Part shown: positions 17,854 through 27,306 of the stretch, piece by piece
Layout of the letters: every line of letters starts with the position of its first letter
How positions within the stretch are numbered: position 1 is the first letter of the stretch
Assembly (NCBI RefSeq): GCF_000820225.1
Contig: NZ_CDDK01000028.1
Coordinates: forward strand, 62,001-126,000
DNA length: 64,000 nt
Direction: 5' to 3'
Source of the DNA: Aeromonas veronii bv. veronii
Lineage (GTDB): Bacteria > Pseudomonadota > Gammaproteobacteria > Enterobacterales > Aeromonadaceae
Translations under genes and position numbers: made by a program
Notes under the pieces: model-generated
What the model saw: only the letters and a program-made list of their open reading frames with translations
What the model was told of the DNA's origin: nothing
The model's database searches: none

Positions 17854-19683
17854 ATGACCCATCCGTTTCTGTTTCATCCCCAGGTGGCGCCCTGGTTCAA
17901 AGAGAGCGCCGACGCACTGCAATTGACTCTTTTTAGCGAGCTGGATGCACCGATCCGCGAGGTGTGGCTGCGCCACGAGCCGGATAACGAGGAGTACCTG
18001 ATCCCGATGACAGCGGTCTCCACCCGCGATCGGCTGCAGGTATGGCAGGCGACCCTGCCGCTCATCAAAGGACAGGATATCCACCTCTACAGCTTCAAGT
18101 GCCTCACCGACGAGGAGCAGTGGTGGCTGCACGGGGCGGGCGTCAGCGCGTCCATGCCGCCACGGGAGCAGCATTTTCGCTTCAACAGCCTGCACCAGCC
18201 ACCGGCTTGGGTGCAGGATCAGGTGTTCTACCAGATCTTCCCCGACCGCTTCTGCAACGGCGATCCGTCGCTGAGCGTCAAGCATCACGAGTACGAGTAC
18301 CGTGGCAAAGCGGTGATCAGCAAGGCGTGGGGCGAGCCGGTCAGTCGCCACGAAGAGGGCCACGGCGCCTGCGAATTTTACGGCGGCGATCTGGCAGGCA
18401 TCGATGCCAAGCTCCACTACCTGCAATCTCTCGGGGTGACGGCGCTCTACCTCAACCCCATCTTCGATTCGCCGAGCAACCACAAGTACGACACCCAGGA
18501 CTACTTCAAGGTGGACGCCCACCTCGGCAGCAACGAGCAGTTCGCCGAGCTGACCCGCAACCTGCACCAGCGCGGCATGAAGATCATCCTCGATGCGGTG
18601 GTCAACCACACCTCTACCGAGCACCCCTGGTTCTGCCCGCCACTGGGAGCCCAGAGCAACCCGGACTCCCCGTGGCGCAGCTTCTACACCTTTGACAAAG
18701 AAGGGGATTACGTCAGCTGGAAGGGCATTCGCAGCCTGCCCAAGCTCGACTTCTCCTGCGAGAAGGTACAAGACGCCGTCTATCGGGCCGACGACGCCAT
18801 CCTCCGTTACTGGATGCGCGCCCCCTACCAGATCGATGGCTGGCGCTTTGACGTCATCCACATGCTGGGTGAGCGCGGCACCGCCGAGGGTAACCGCAGC
18901 CATGTACGCGCCATTCGCGGGGCAGTGAAGCAGGAGAACCCGGATGCCTATGTGCTCGGCGAACACTTCTTCGAGGCGAGCCAGTGGCTGCAGGGGGATC
19001 AGGAGGACGGCGCCATGAACTACTACGGCTTCGCCCACCCGATCCGCGCCTTCCTGGCTGGCAAGGACATCGCCTACCACCCCATCAAGATCAGCGCCGA
19101 AGAGCTGGATCGCTGGCTCAAGCTGGCGCGGGCCCACATCCCGTTCAAGAACCAGCTTGCACAGTTCAACCTGCTGGACAGCCACGACACAGCCCGTTTC
19201 CTCCATCTGCTGGGTGAAGACAAGCAGCGGATGCAGCTGGCCGCCACCCTGCTGCTCACCTATATCGGTGTACCCTCCATCTACTACGGCGATGAAGTGG
19301 GGCTATCCGGCGGCAACGACCCGGACTGCCGCCGCTGCTTCCCGTGGGATACCACAGACTGGGATCACGTGCTGCACGACCACTATCGCCGGCTGATCCA
19401 GATCCGCCGCCAGCGCCCCTCCCTGCGCCGTGGCGATATCCAGACCCTCTACGCCGGGCCCCACAGCTATGTGTTCGCCCGTACCCTGCAAAGTGATCAG
19501 GTGGTAGTAGCCTGCAACCGCCACCCGAGCGAGCCGCGCACCATCAGCCTGCCCCTGTGGCAGACCGCCAGCCCCGCCAGCCGCTTCACCGACGCCTTCA
19601 ACGGTGAGAAGTTTGAAGTGGTGCAGGGCGAGGTGCAGCTCACCATCCCCGCCAACTCGGCCCGGGTGCTGATCTCCAGCTGA
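17854..19683 (+). CDS. malZ: Maltodextrin glucosidase MalZ
   Basis: A 609-residue GH13 enzyme that removes glucose from the reducing end of maltodextrins in the cytoplasm. An N-terminal beta domain (to about residue 115) precedes the TIM barrel, which begins QVFYQIFPDRF. Catalytic residues by family position are D333 (GWRFDVIH), E370 (VLGEHFF) and D445 (LLDSHDTARF). Length equals the E. coli enzyme (about 605). No mal regulator or transport gene is nearby; malZ is a single locus in E. coli too. It ends before a clear terminator. Confidence 0.92.
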   Translation: MTHPFLFHPQVAPWFKESADALQLTLFSELDAPIREVWLRHEPDNEEYLIPMTAVSTRDRLQVWQATLPLIKGQDIHLYSFKCLTDEEQWWLHGAGVSASMPPREQHFRFNSLHQPPAWVQDQVFYQIFPDRFCNGDPSLSVKHHEYEYRGKAVISKAWGEPVSRHEEGHGACEFYGGDLAGIDAKLHYLQSLGVTALYLNPIFDSPSNHKYDTQDYFKVDAHLGSNEQFAELTRNLHQRGMKIILDAVVNHTSTEHPWFCPPLGAQSNPDSPWRSFYTFDKEGDYVSWKGIRSLPKLDFSCEKVQDAVYRADDAILRYWMRAPYQIDGWRFDVIHMLGERGTAEGNRSHVRAIRGAVKQENPDAYVLGEHFFEASQWLQGDQEDGAMNYYGFAHPIRAFLAGKDIAYHPIKISAEELDRWLKLARAHIPFKNQLAQFNLLDSHDTARFLHLLGEDKQRMQLAATLLLTYIGVPSIYYGDEVGLSGGNDPDCRRCFPWDTTDWDHVLHDHYRRLIQIRRQRPSLRRGDIQTLYAGPHSYVFARTLQSDQVVVACNRHPSEPRTISLPLWQTASPASRFTDAFNGEKFEVVQGEVQLTIPANSARVLISS

Positions 19684-19711
19684 GCGGGCAACTTACGCGC
19701 TGAAAAGCAAA

Positions 19712-19738
19712 ACCGGAGCCCAAGGCTCCGGTTTTTTT
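19712..19738. terminator. Bidirectional terminator between malZ and the converging gene
   Basis: The 9-bp stem ACCGGAGCC/GGCTCCGGT (19712-19720 with 19724-19732), loop CAA, is followed by a T-run to 19738 and preceded by AAAA. It serves malZ on the plus strand and the converging gene ending at 19784 on the minus strand. Confidence 0.88.
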
Positions 19739-19783
19739 ATTCCGTTCAATCCACCATGACGTCTGGCCCCTAACCAGCCGCCA

Positions 19784-20317
19784 TCAGTAGTTGATGCTGA
19801 CGTAGGGCACTTCCAGCACCTGCCAGCGCTGCTTGAGGTAGACGGTGAGCACGAAGAAGAAGTTGGCCAGCAGGTTGGCGAAGCGATAGAGAATGGGATC
19901 GAAGGCCACCCCGCTCTCTTCCAGCCTGACCAGCAGCCGCACCACCTTCTTGCTGCCACAGCGGCACAGATGGAGGGTGGGAATGGGCTGCGGCCCCTGC
20001 GGCAACACGAAACCGGTGACGCTGCCGCGACTCGCCTCGTTGTAGTGGTCGTAACGGGCCTTGAGCCACTCAAGGTCTGCATCGAAGATCCCCAGCTTGC
20101 CGCGTACCGAGCCGTTGAGGTTGTAGATAAGTCGCTGCAACGCCGCGAGATCCGCCAGCATGGGCTCGGTATCGGCATCCGGCGCAAGGTGTGACAGCAC
20201 GGCCCCGACCTGACAGCAGAGCTCGTCGGTGGCGATTTCAAAATCACATTTGAACGAGGTTTCGAAGATAAAGGGGTAGCAGAGCTCGCGCTTGTCTCTT
20301 GGCTTCTTGGGGTTCAT
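19784..20317 (-). CDS. Cobalamin adenosyltransferase-like protein, degenerate
   Basis: A 177-residue protein resembling PduO-type ATP:cob(I)alamin adenosyltransferases in its helices: FEIATDELCCQVGAVLSHL fits the VDELN helix, FVLPQGPQPIPTLHL fits the FVLPGG block and LYRFANLLANFFFVL fits the C-terminal helix. The N-terminal ATP loop TRTGDxGxT is missing: the protein starts only about 20 residues before that region. The RxxER block is also replaced (HLCRCGSKKVV). It may have lost the reaction, or bind a different ligand. No cobalamin gene is nearby. The fold assignment is from pattern only. Confidence 0.5.
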   Translation of the reverse strand: MNPKKPRDKRELCYPFIFETSFKCDFEIATDELCCQVGAVLSHLAPDADTEPMLADLAALQRLIYNLNGSVRGKLGIFDADLEWLKARYDHYNEASRGSVTGFVLPQGPQPIPTLHLCRCGSKKVVRLLVRLEESGVAFDPILYRFANLLANFFFVLTVYLKQRWQVLEVPYVSINY

Positions 20318-20406
20318 GGGGCAACCGGATTGGAGAAAAGGCCAGTTTGCCAGCCCTGGGAAGGGCTGGCAAACGGCAGGTCATTACTTGCGTAACGCGC
20401 TGTGGC

Positions 20407-21549
20407 TCAGGCGTTCTTACTGGCGGGCTCGGTGGAGGGCTGGAACTGGTTGATCATCCGCAGCGCCTCCAGCATCCGCTGGTTGAAGCTGGTGAAGCGA
20501 TCGACCTGCGCCGGTTCCTCTTCTCCTCTCGCCGCCAGCACGGCCGGGGTCAGCGCCTGTTGCTGGGATGGTGGCAGCAGGCTATCCGCCTGTTTCTGCA
20601 CCTGATCCAGCTTCGGCAGGTAGTCGGCAAATGGCTTGATCAGATCCTGCAGGGAGTGCGCCCCCTGATAGGTCTGGCTCAGCTTGACGCTCTGCTTGAG
20701 CTTGAGGGAGTAGGAGGCCAACTGGCTGTCATCCAGTTTCAGCTCGCCCGCCTTGTCCAGCAGATCCTCGAAGTTGCCGGGGAAGAAGCTCCCCGCCAGC
20801 TCGTCGATCCCCTTGACCAGCTTGCCGATGGACTCCATCTCGTCGCTGCTGAGGTCCCCCTCCAGCGAGAAGCTGAAGCTCTGGCTCGACTTGAGGCTGA
20901 ACTGGCTGCCGCTCTCGCTGGTCTGGGACTTGGTCTGCCAGCTATCGTTGAAGCGCAGCACCACCTTGTCGCCATCCTTGGTCTGGATCTCCAGATAACC
21001 CTGCTGGCGACTGGCCATCTCGGCCTGTCCCATGTCGGTCGGAGAGACCTTGCCGAAGAACTCCTTCTCGAACTCCTCGAGCCCTTTCTGGATCAGCTTG
21101 TAGCTCTGATCGATACCGGTTTTGATATCGTCGTTGTCAGTCGCCCACTTGCCGAGCTGCTTCTTCGCCTCGTCAAAGCCCTTGTCGACCCCCTTGCGGG
21201 CCTGCTCCATCATCCCGGTCAGGTCGTCGTCAGATTTGCCATCGGCCCGTGCGGCACCAAGCCGCCCGGTCACGAACTGCAGCACGTTGTCCGCCACCGA
21301 CTGGAAGTCAAACAGGGTTTCCGGGGTGATCTCTTCGGGCTCTTTCACCTTCGGCGCCTGATAACCCTGGCCGTTGATCTCCAGCGAGAACTGCAATGCC
21401 TGCTGGATCAGCACCTGCGCCCACTTGGGCGGCTTGTGCAAGGAGACCGCCTCCTCGCTCTTGACCTGTTTCTGCTCCGCCGGTTGCGGCGATTTGGGAG
21501 AAACACCCACTCCCTTGGGTTGGGCTGCGCCCACGCCTTCGATCTGCAT
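20407..21549 (-). CDS. DUF5610-like protein of unknown function
   Basis: A 380-residue, lysine- and glutamine-rich soluble protein without signal peptide or membrane segment. The block ETLFDFQSVADNVLQFVTGRLGAA (near residues 78-101) followed by a helical stretch DQSYKLIQKGLEEFEKEFF fits what I remember of the DUF5610 domain. A beta-rich middle part (YLEIQTKDGDKVVLRFNDSW, then a Ser/Gln-rich run) and a helical C terminus follow. ATG 21549 has GGGAGG upstream; the longer frame from 21567 would put that site inside the gene. It sits alone and is divergent from trmA. Confidence 0.6.
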   Translation of the reverse strand: MQIEGVGAAQPKGVGVSPKSPQPAEQKQVKSEEAVSLHKPPKWAQVLIQQALQFSLEINGQGYQAPKVKEPEEITPETLFDFQSVADNVLQFVTGRLGAARADGKSDDDLTGMMEQARKGVDKGFDEAKKQLGKWATDNDDIKTGIDQSYKLIQKGLEEFEKEFFGKVSPTDMGQAEMASRQQGYLEIQTKDGDKVVLRFNDSWQTKSQTSESGSQFSLKSSQSFSFSLEGDLSSDEMESIGKLVKGIDELAGSFFPGNFEDLLDKAGELKLDDSQLASYSLKLKQSVKLSQTYQGAHSLQDLIKPFADYLPKLDQVQKQADSLLPPSQQQALTPAVLAARGEEEPAQVDRFTSFNQRMLEALRMINQFQPSTEPASKNA

Positions 21550-21719
21550 AATGTGTCCTCCCACCATGCCTGTAGATCAGCTATCGGCCTGACTGAACAC
21601 TTCTTGACCACAAAATGCTGGACAATCTGCGGCTGGCTTTTAAAATCGGGCCCCTTTGGGTGGCCTGTTGCCTTCCCCCGATTTCGACCCGGCCCGGCCG
21701 GTGTGCATGTGAGGTATTT

Positions 21720-22853
21720 ATGACCCAATCCCAACAGCCTTCCGCGAACGCTCCGGCGCCTAGAACCGCGGCCGACTATCAGGCCCAACTCGACGAAAAG
21801 CGCGCTCGCCTCACCGAGCTGTTTGCCGGCTTCACCCTCCCGGCGCTGGAAGTGCACAGCTCACCGGCGGAGTACTACCGGATGCGCGCCGAATTTCGCA
21901 TCTGGCACGAAGGGGATGACCTCTTCCACTGCATGTATGCCCCGGCGACCAAAGAGATCATCAAGATAGACCACTTCCCTACCGCCAGCCGCCTCATCAA
22001 CCAGTTGATGCCGCTGCTGCTGGAGGGGCTGCGCCCACACCCGGTGCTGCGCCGCAAACTGTTCCAGATTGACTACCTCTCCACCCAGTCCGGCCAGATC
22101 ATTGTCAGCCTGCTCTATCACCGCAAGCTGGAGGCCGAATGGCAACAGGCCGCCGAAGCACTGCAGGCCGATCTGCGCGCCAAGGGGTTCGAGCTGCAGC
22201 TGATTGGCCGCGCCCACAAGCAGAAGATCTGTCTGGGGGATGACTTCGTCATCGAACAGCTCAACGTGGCGGGTCGCCAGCTCATCTACAAGCAGGTGGA
22301 GAACAGCTTCACCCAGCCCAACGCCACCATCAACGAGCAGATGCTGGCCTGGGCGCTGGATGTGACCAAGGGGAGCGAAGGGGACCTGCTGGAGCTCTAT
22401 TGCGGCAACGGCAACTTCTCCATCGCGCTGGCGCAGAACTTCCGCAAGGTGCTGGCCACCGAAATCGCCAAGCCGAGCGTCGACTCCGCCCAGTTCAACA
22501 TCGCCGCCAACGGCGTCGACAACCTGATCATCCTGCGCATGTCGGCAGAGGAGTTCACCATGGCGATGCGTGGCGAGCGGGAGTTCAACCGCCTCAAGGG
22601 GGTCGATCTCAAGAGCTACCAGTGCAACACCATCTTCGTTGACCCGCCCCGCGCCGGTCTCGACGATGCCACCGTCAAGCTGGTGCAGGAGTACGACAAC
22701 ATCCTCTACATCTCCTGCAACCCCGAGACTCTGCAGGCCAACATGGCGGTACTGGGCGAAACCCACGAGATCGCCCGTTTCGCCCTGTTCGACCAGTTCC
22801 CCTGGACCCATCACATGGAAGCCGGGGTCTATCTGCGCCGCAAAGCCGGTTGA
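21720..22853 (+). CDS. trmA: tRNA (uracil-5-)-methyltransferase TrmA
   Basis: A 377-residue SAM-dependent enzyme that makes m5U54 in the T loop of tRNAs. The SAM motif [15 protein letters not shown] and the RNA m5U motifs FVDPPRAG and ISCNPETL, with the catalytic cysteine, are all present. TrmA lacks the TRAM domain of RumA-type enzymes, and the N terminus here fits. ATG 21720 has GAGG close upstream; an in-frame extension to 21615 has no support. A terminator follows 24 bp after the stop. Confidence 0.94.
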   Translation: MTQSQQPSANAPAPRTAADYQAQLDEKRARLTELFAGFTLPALEVHSSPAEYYRMRAEFRIWHEGDDLFHCMYAPATKEIIKIDHFPTASRLINQLMPLLLEGLRPHPVLRRKLFQIDYLSTQSGQIIVSLLYHRKLEAEWQQAAEALQADLRAKGFELQLIGRAHKQKICLGDDFVIEQLNVAGRQLIYKQVENSFTQPNATINEQMLAWALDVTKGSEGDLLELYCGNGNFSIALAQNFRKVLATEIAKPSVDSAQFNIAANGVDNLIILRMSAEEFTMAMRGEREFNRLKGVDLKSYQCNTIFVDPPRAGLDDATVKLVQEYDNILYISCNPETLQANMAVLGETHEIARFALFDQFPWTHHMEAGVYLRRKAG

Positions 22854-22876
22854 TTCAGGCAGGCAGGAAAACAACA

Positions 22877-22899
22877 ACAGGGCCGGATGGCCCTGTTTT
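22877..22899 (+). terminator. Terminator after trmA
   Basis: Perfect stem ACAGGGCC/GGCCCTGT (22877-22884 with 22889-22896), loop GGAT, then TTT. It lies between converging trmA and the chemoreceptor gene and can serve both. Confidence 0.82.
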
Positions 22900-22920
22900 G
22901 TTATTCGCTGAACACCGGCC

Positions 22921-24654
22921 TCACTCCAGCCGGAAGTGACCCACGATCTCCCGCAGCCGGTCGTAGGTCTGCTGCATCGCCGCAGAGCTGGCGACCGTCG
23001 CTTCGCCATTGTGGGTCAGCTGGCGGATCACCTCGGCGATGGCGCTCATGTTGCGATTGATCTCTTCGGCCACCGCACTCTGCTGCTCCGCCGCCGTGGC
23101 GATATGACTGATGAGATCGTTGATCTCCACCACTTCTCCCGCCATCAGATCCAGCGACTCGTTGACCCTGGTGGTGTTCTCGGCCGCCCCCTGACAGCTC
23201 TGCTTGGTGTTGCCCATGGCCTCCACCACAGTTCGGGTGCCCCGCTGCAGGCTGGCCAGCATGGTCTGGATCTCGGCTGTGCTCTGCTGGGTACGGGCTG
23301 CGAGGGAACGCACCTCGTCTGCCACCACCGCAAAGCCACGACCCTGTTCACCAGCGCGGGCCGCCTCGATGGCGGCATTGAGGGCCAGCAGGTTGGTCTG
23401 TTCGGCAATGCTGCCGATCACCCCGAGCACTGAGCCAATCTGCTGCACATCCTGCTGCATCGCCTCGATGGAGCGGGCAGTGGCTTCCACTTCGTCCACC
23501 AGCGCCATCACGCTGGCCATCGCCTGATCCACCACCTGACGGGACTGGCTCGCCAGCTGCTGGCTCTGACCGGTAAGTTGGGCGGTGCTGGCTGCACTCT
23601 CGGAGACGGAGACCGCGGTGCGGCTCATCTCGTTGATGGCGGTCACCACCTGCTCGGTCTCGCGTACATGGTCCGCCAGCAGGGACTGGGCGGCGCCAGT
23701 CTGGCTGGCCAACCCCTCGATGCCGCTGTTGAGCTGGCCGCTCGCCTGTCGCACCTCCCCCATCATCTCCTGCAACCGCTCGATAAAGCGGTTGATACCG
23801 GCCGAGATCTGGCCGAGGTCATCCTTGCTGGTCACCGCCAGTCGGCGGGTGAGATCGCCGCTGCCGCGAGAGAGCTCCAGCACAAGATCCCGCAACGAGA
23901 GAATGGGGCGATAGGCCACGTTGAGCGCCAGCATCGCCAGCACCATCACCACGATCGCCACACCGCACAGCGCCATGATGATCTGGCCGTTGAGGGCCCG
24001 GGTCATGGCCCGGATGTAGTCAAGATCGATGTAGCCAGTCAGCGTCCAGCTGCTGCCGCGAATATCCAGCTGGTTGGGGCGCGCTTCACTCTCCCCCTGC
24101 GGCTTGCTGTCATAGAGGCTGTTGCCCTGACTGTCGGCCAGCGAGAAGTAGCGGCCATCGCCACTCATCTTCTCCAGCAGGCTTTTGAACTCGCTCATAT
24201 CGAGGTAGTAGAGATAGGCGGAATCGGCACCGCGCGGCACCAGAATGGTGATGATCGGCTTGCCATCCACCTGTTGCAGCGGGCTGACGGTGATCTGGTT
24301 GTTGGCGGCGGGGATCAGCTTGCGCAGGGCATCGACCTTGGCCGTATCGTTGATGACACCGCTCACGTCGAAGGCCATGTCGCCGATCACCTTGACGATG
24401 TTGTGAAAGCCGGTCTCTTGCAGGGTCTTCTTGACGTTGGTCACCCCGAAGTTGAGGTTGGCGGCCAACAGGATCTTCTGATTGATGTCGCTGGCCAGCT
24501 TCTCTTTGACCAGAGTGATCTGCTCGTTGATGTTGTGGGTGGCCTGAGTGCGAATGTAACCACTGATGAAGTGATTCACGCTGAGCCCGGCGGTGCCGAT
24601 GGTGACCAGAATGGCCAGGAGCAGCAAGAGGTAAATCTTGACCTTGAATGGCAT
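22921..24654 (-). CDS. Methyl-accepting chemotaxis protein at the end of the mgl operon
   Basis: A 577-residue chemoreceptor. Order: TM1 (about 7-26), a periplasmic sensor of about 175 residues (28-200), TM2 (about 204-226), HAMP (to about 280), then a signalling domain with the conserved tip [20 protein letters not shown]. It ends FRLE, without the NWETF-type pentapeptide that recruits CheR/CheB in some receptors. ATG 24654 has GGAGGGAACCC upstream. It starts 51 bp after the mglC stop with no terminator between, so it is probably cotranscribed with mglBAC. MglB in E. coli is itself a chemotaxis ligand for Trg, so this receptor may sense galactose or loaded MglB; that is inference. Confidence 0.88.
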   Translation of the reverse strand: MPFKVKIYLLLLLAILVTIGTAGLSVNHFISGYIRTQATHNINEQITLVKEKLASDINQKILLAANLNFGVTNVKKTLQETGFHNIVKVIGDMAFDVSGVINDTAKVDALRKLIPAANNQITVSPLQQVDGKPIITILVPRGADSAYLYYLDMSEFKSLLEKMSGDGRYFSLADSQGNSLYDSKPQGESEARPNQLDIRGSSWTLTGYIDLDYIRAMTRALNGQIIMALCGVAIVVMVLAMLALNVAYRPILSLRDLVLELSRGSGDLTRRLAVTSKDDLGQISAGINRFIERLQEMMGEVRQASGQLNSGIEGLASQTGAAQSLLADHVRETEQVVTAINEMSRTAVSVSESAASTAQLTGQSQQLASQSRQVVDQAMASVMALVDEVEATARSIEAMQQDVQQIGSVLGVIGSIAEQTNLLALNAAIEAARAGEQGRGFAVVADEVRSLAARTQQSTAEIQTMLASLQRGTRTVVEAMGNTKQSCQGAAENTTRVNESLDLMAGEVVEINDLISHIATAAEQQSAVAEEINRNMSAIAEVIRQLTHNGEATVASSAAMQQTYDRLREIVGHFRLE

Positions 24655-24705
24655 GGGTTCCCTCCAGAAGAGAGGGCTGGCAACGCCAACCCTCCCTGCC
24701 AATCG

Positions 24706-25716
24706 TTATTTCTTCTTGGCGTACTTCATGGAGTCCAGGGCCACCGCCAGAATGATGATGCCGCCCTTGATGATGAACTGCCAGTAAGGGCTGACCCCGA
24801 TATAGGTCAAGCCATAGTTGATCAGGGTGAAGATAAGTACGCCGGTAATCACACCAGCGACCGTTCCCACCCCGCCGGCAAACGACACCCCGCCCACCAC
24901 GCACGCCGCGATGGCATCCAGCTCGTACATGAAGCCGAGGTTGTTGGTGGCACTACCGATCCGGCCCGCTTCCAGCATGCCGCCGAAGGCGTAGAAGACC
25001 CCCGCCAGCGCATAGATCATCACCAGATTGACCGCCACGTTGACGCCGGAGACCTTGGCTGCCTCGGGGTTGCCACCGATGGCGAAGATGTTCTTGCCAA
25101 AGCGGGTCTTGTTCCACAGCACCCAGACAAAGACGCTGGCGATGGCCGCATAGAAGGTGAGATAGGAGAGCTTGAATCCTCCTATCCGGATAAACCCTTG
25201 GGCGAAGCTGGAGAAGCGGGGGTCAAACCCGGCCACCGGCGAAGCCCCTACCGAGTCAAAGTAGAGGGAGTTGATACCGTAGACGATGATCATGGTGCCC
25301 AGGGTGGTAATGAACGGGGTAACGTTCAGGTAGGCCACAATGAGACCGTTGACCAGACCAATCAGCGCCCCCACCACGCACACCAGCAGGATCACCGCAG
25401 GAATGGGCACCTCCCCCAGCGTCGGGAACACCTTGTTGACGTTGGTCAGCGCCTGCAACATGGTTGCCGCGATGAGTGCCGCCAGACCGACCTGACGACC
25501 GGCCGAGAGATCCGTCCCCTGGGTGATGATGATGCCCGCCACCCCCAGCGCTATGATGACCCGCACCGAGGACTGGGTCAGGATGTTGCTGAAGTTGGTG
25601 AGGCTCAGGAAGGAGGGCTCCTGGATCACGATGACCATGAGCAGCACCAGCAGCACCAGATAGATGGCGTTTTCCTTGAGCGCCTGCATCAGATTGAAAT
25701 TTTTAGCCGACTCCAT
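24706..25716 (-). CDS. mglC: Galactose/methyl-galactoside ABC permease MglC
   Basis: A 336-residue permease, the same length as E. coli MglC, with about ten hydrophobic segments and the block ITQGTDLSAGRQVGLAALIAA typical of the RbsC/MglC family. It forms the channel of the MglBAC galactose importer. ATG 25716 (MESAKNFNLM) is chosen over an extended frame to 25812, which would run back into the mglA coding end. It follows mglA by 16 bp. Confidence 0.95.
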   Translation of the reverse strand: MESAKNFNLMQALKENAIYLVLLVLLMVIVIQEPSFLSLTNFSNILTQSSVRVIIALGVAGIIITQGTDLSAGRQVGLAALIAATMLQALTNVNKVFPTLGEVPIPAVILLVCVVGALIGLVNGLIVAYLNVTPFITTLGTMIIVYGINSLYFDSVGASPVAGFDPRFSSFAQGFIRIGGFKLSYLTFYAAIASVFVWVLWNKTRFGKNIFAIGGNPEAAKVSGVNVAVNLVMIYALAGVFYAFGGMLEAGRIGSATNNLGFMYELDAIAACVVGGVSFAGGVGTVAGVITGVLIFTLINYGLTYIGVSPYWQFIIKGGIIILAVALDSMKYAKKK

Positions 25717-25732
25717 AAATGTCTTCCTGTCT

Positions 25733-27253
25733 CTAGAGGTACAGAGATGCCAGGCGCAGTATCTCGCTCTGGTCAGTTTCTTTGGTATTGACGATCCCGG
25801 CGACCCGACCATTGCTCATCACCATGATGCGGTCGGTGATCCCCAGCAATTCCGGCATCTCTGACGAGATGATGATGATCCCCTTGTCCTTCTTCGCCAG
25901 CTCCAGAATGAGCTGGTAGATCTCGAACTTGGCCCCGACGTCGATGCCGCGGGTGGGCTCGTCGAGCATCAGGATCTCCGGCTGGGTCAGCAGCCAGCGG
26001 CCGATGATCACCTTCTGCTGGTTGCCCCCGGAGAGGGAACCTATCTGGGTCTGCTGGGTCGGCGTCTTGACCCGCATGGAGTCGATCACCCACTGGGTAT
26101 CGCTCTTCATCTTGTTGTCGCTGAGCAGCCCCATGGAGCCCTTGTAGCTGTCCATGTTGGCGATCAGGGAGTTGAAGGCGATATCGAGCCGGGAGTAGAT
26201 ACCGGTGGAGCGGCGCTCTTCCGTCACCAGCGCAAAGCCGTTGCGGATCGCTTCGTGGGCGTTGTGGTTGGCTACCTCTTTGCCGTGCAGCTTGATGCTG
26301 CCCTGACTGCGATCACGAATACCGAACAGGGTCTCGACGATGTCGGTGCGCTTGGCCCCCACCAGTCCGGCGATGCCGAGGATCTCCCCCTTGTGCAGGT
26401 TGAAGCTCACATCCTGAATGGAGGGCTGGTTTTTCGCCGTCAGGTGTTCGATCTCGAGGATCACCTCTTTCGGCTGGTTGGTCTTTTCCGGGAAACGCTG
26501 GGTCAGTTCACGGCCGACCATCATGCCGATGATCTGATCCATGGTCATGCCCTTGAGCGGCTGGGTTGCCACCCACTGGCCATCCCGCAATATGGTGATC
26601 TCGTCACAGAGCTGGAAGATCTCCTCCATCTTGTGAGAGATGTAGACGATGCCGCACCCCTTCTCCTTCAACTTGTTGATGATCTTGAAGAGGTGGTTCA
26701 CCTCTTTCTCGGTCAGGGAGGAGGTGGGTTCGTCCATGATGACGATCTTGGCATCGTAGGAGAACGCCTTGGCGATCTCGATCATCTGCATCTGGGAGAC
26801 CGACAGGGTCGCGACCTTGACCTTGGGGTCGATGTCGATATCCAGCTCATCGAAGATACGCTTGGTGTCGTCATACATCTTGCCGTGGTCGATAAACCAC
26901 CCCTTGGTGGGGTAGCGGCCGAGCCACATGTTGTCCATCACGGTACGCTGCAGCACCAGATTGAGCTCCTGATGCACCATGGAGACGCCATTTTCCAGCG
27001 CCTCTTTCGAGGAGGTGAAGTTGATCTCCTGCCCCTTGAAGAAGATCTTGCCCTGATCCTTCTCGTAAATGCCGAACAGGCACTTGAGCAGTGTGGATTT
27101 TCCCGCTCCGTTCTCGCCCATCAACGCATGCACAGAATGAGGACGGACCCGTAAATTGACATTATCGAGTGCCTTGACGCCGGGAAAGCTCTTACTGACG
27201 TCAATCATCTCCAACAGCCATTCTGATTGTTGCTGTGTTGTCATATCAGCCAT
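25733..27253 (-). CDS. mglA: Galactose/methyl-galactoside ABC ATPase MglA
   Basis: A 506-residue double ABC ATPase, the same length as E. coli MglA. Domain 1 has Walker [10 protein letters not shown] and Walker [16 protein letters not shown]; domain 2 has [15 protein letters not shown] and [14 protein letters not shown] with a degenerate Walker A (GLVGAKRTD), as expected in this family. ATG 27253 is preferred: the longer frame would begin at TTG 27277 within the terminator-like hairpin between mglB and mglA. The start has no strong ribosome site, consistent with lower expression than mglB. Confidence 0.95.
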   Translation of the reverse strand: MADMTTQQQSEWLLEMIDVSKSFPGVKALDNVNLRVRPHSVHALMGENGAGKSTLLKCLFGIYEKDQGKIFFKGQEINFTSSKEALENGVSMVHQELNLVLQRTVMDNMWLGRYPTKGWFIDHGKMYDDTKRIFDELDIDIDPKVKVATLSVSQMQMIEIAKAFSYDAKIVIMDEPTSSLTEKEVNHLFKIINKLKEKGCGIVYISHKMEEIFQLCDEITILRDGQWVATQPLKGMTMDQIIGMMVGRELTQRFPEKTNQPKEVILEIEHLTAKNQPSIQDVSFNLHKGEILGIAGLVGAKRTDIVETLFGIRDRSQGSIKLHGKEVANHNAHEAIRNGFALVTEERRSTGIYSRLDIAFNSLIANMDSYKGSMGLLSDNKMKSDTQWVIDSMRVKTPTQQTQIGSLSGGNQQKVIIGRWLLTQPEILMLDEPTRGIDVGAKFEIYQLILELAKKDKGIIIISSEMPELLGITDRIMVMSNGRVAGIVNTKETDQSEILRLASLYL

Positions 27254-27265
27254 CACATCTGGTTG

Positions 27266-27294
27266 AAAAAAGGGCAAGGGGATCTCCCTTGCCC
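27266..27294 (-). terminator. Intrinsic terminator inside the mgl operon, between mglB and mglA
   Basis: On the minus strand the 9-bp perfect stem GGGCAAGGG/CCCTTGCCC (27294-27286 with 27280-27272), loop AGATC, is followed directly by TTTTTT. It sits 12 bases after the mglB stop. This is a textbook terminator, and read-through is needed to express mglA and mglC. Confidence 0.88.
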
Positions 27295-27306
27295 TGGAGG
27301 AGGGAA

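Noticed and set aside
20299-21723. 474-codon open frame opposite the DUF5610-like gene
   Set aside because: Leu/Gln-rich shadow; the minus-strand gene has a better start, ribosome site and domain pattern.
23578-25791. 737-codon open frame opposite the chemoreceptor and mglC
   Set aside because: It crosses two certain genes on the other strand and has the Asp/His-rich composition typical of antisense frames.
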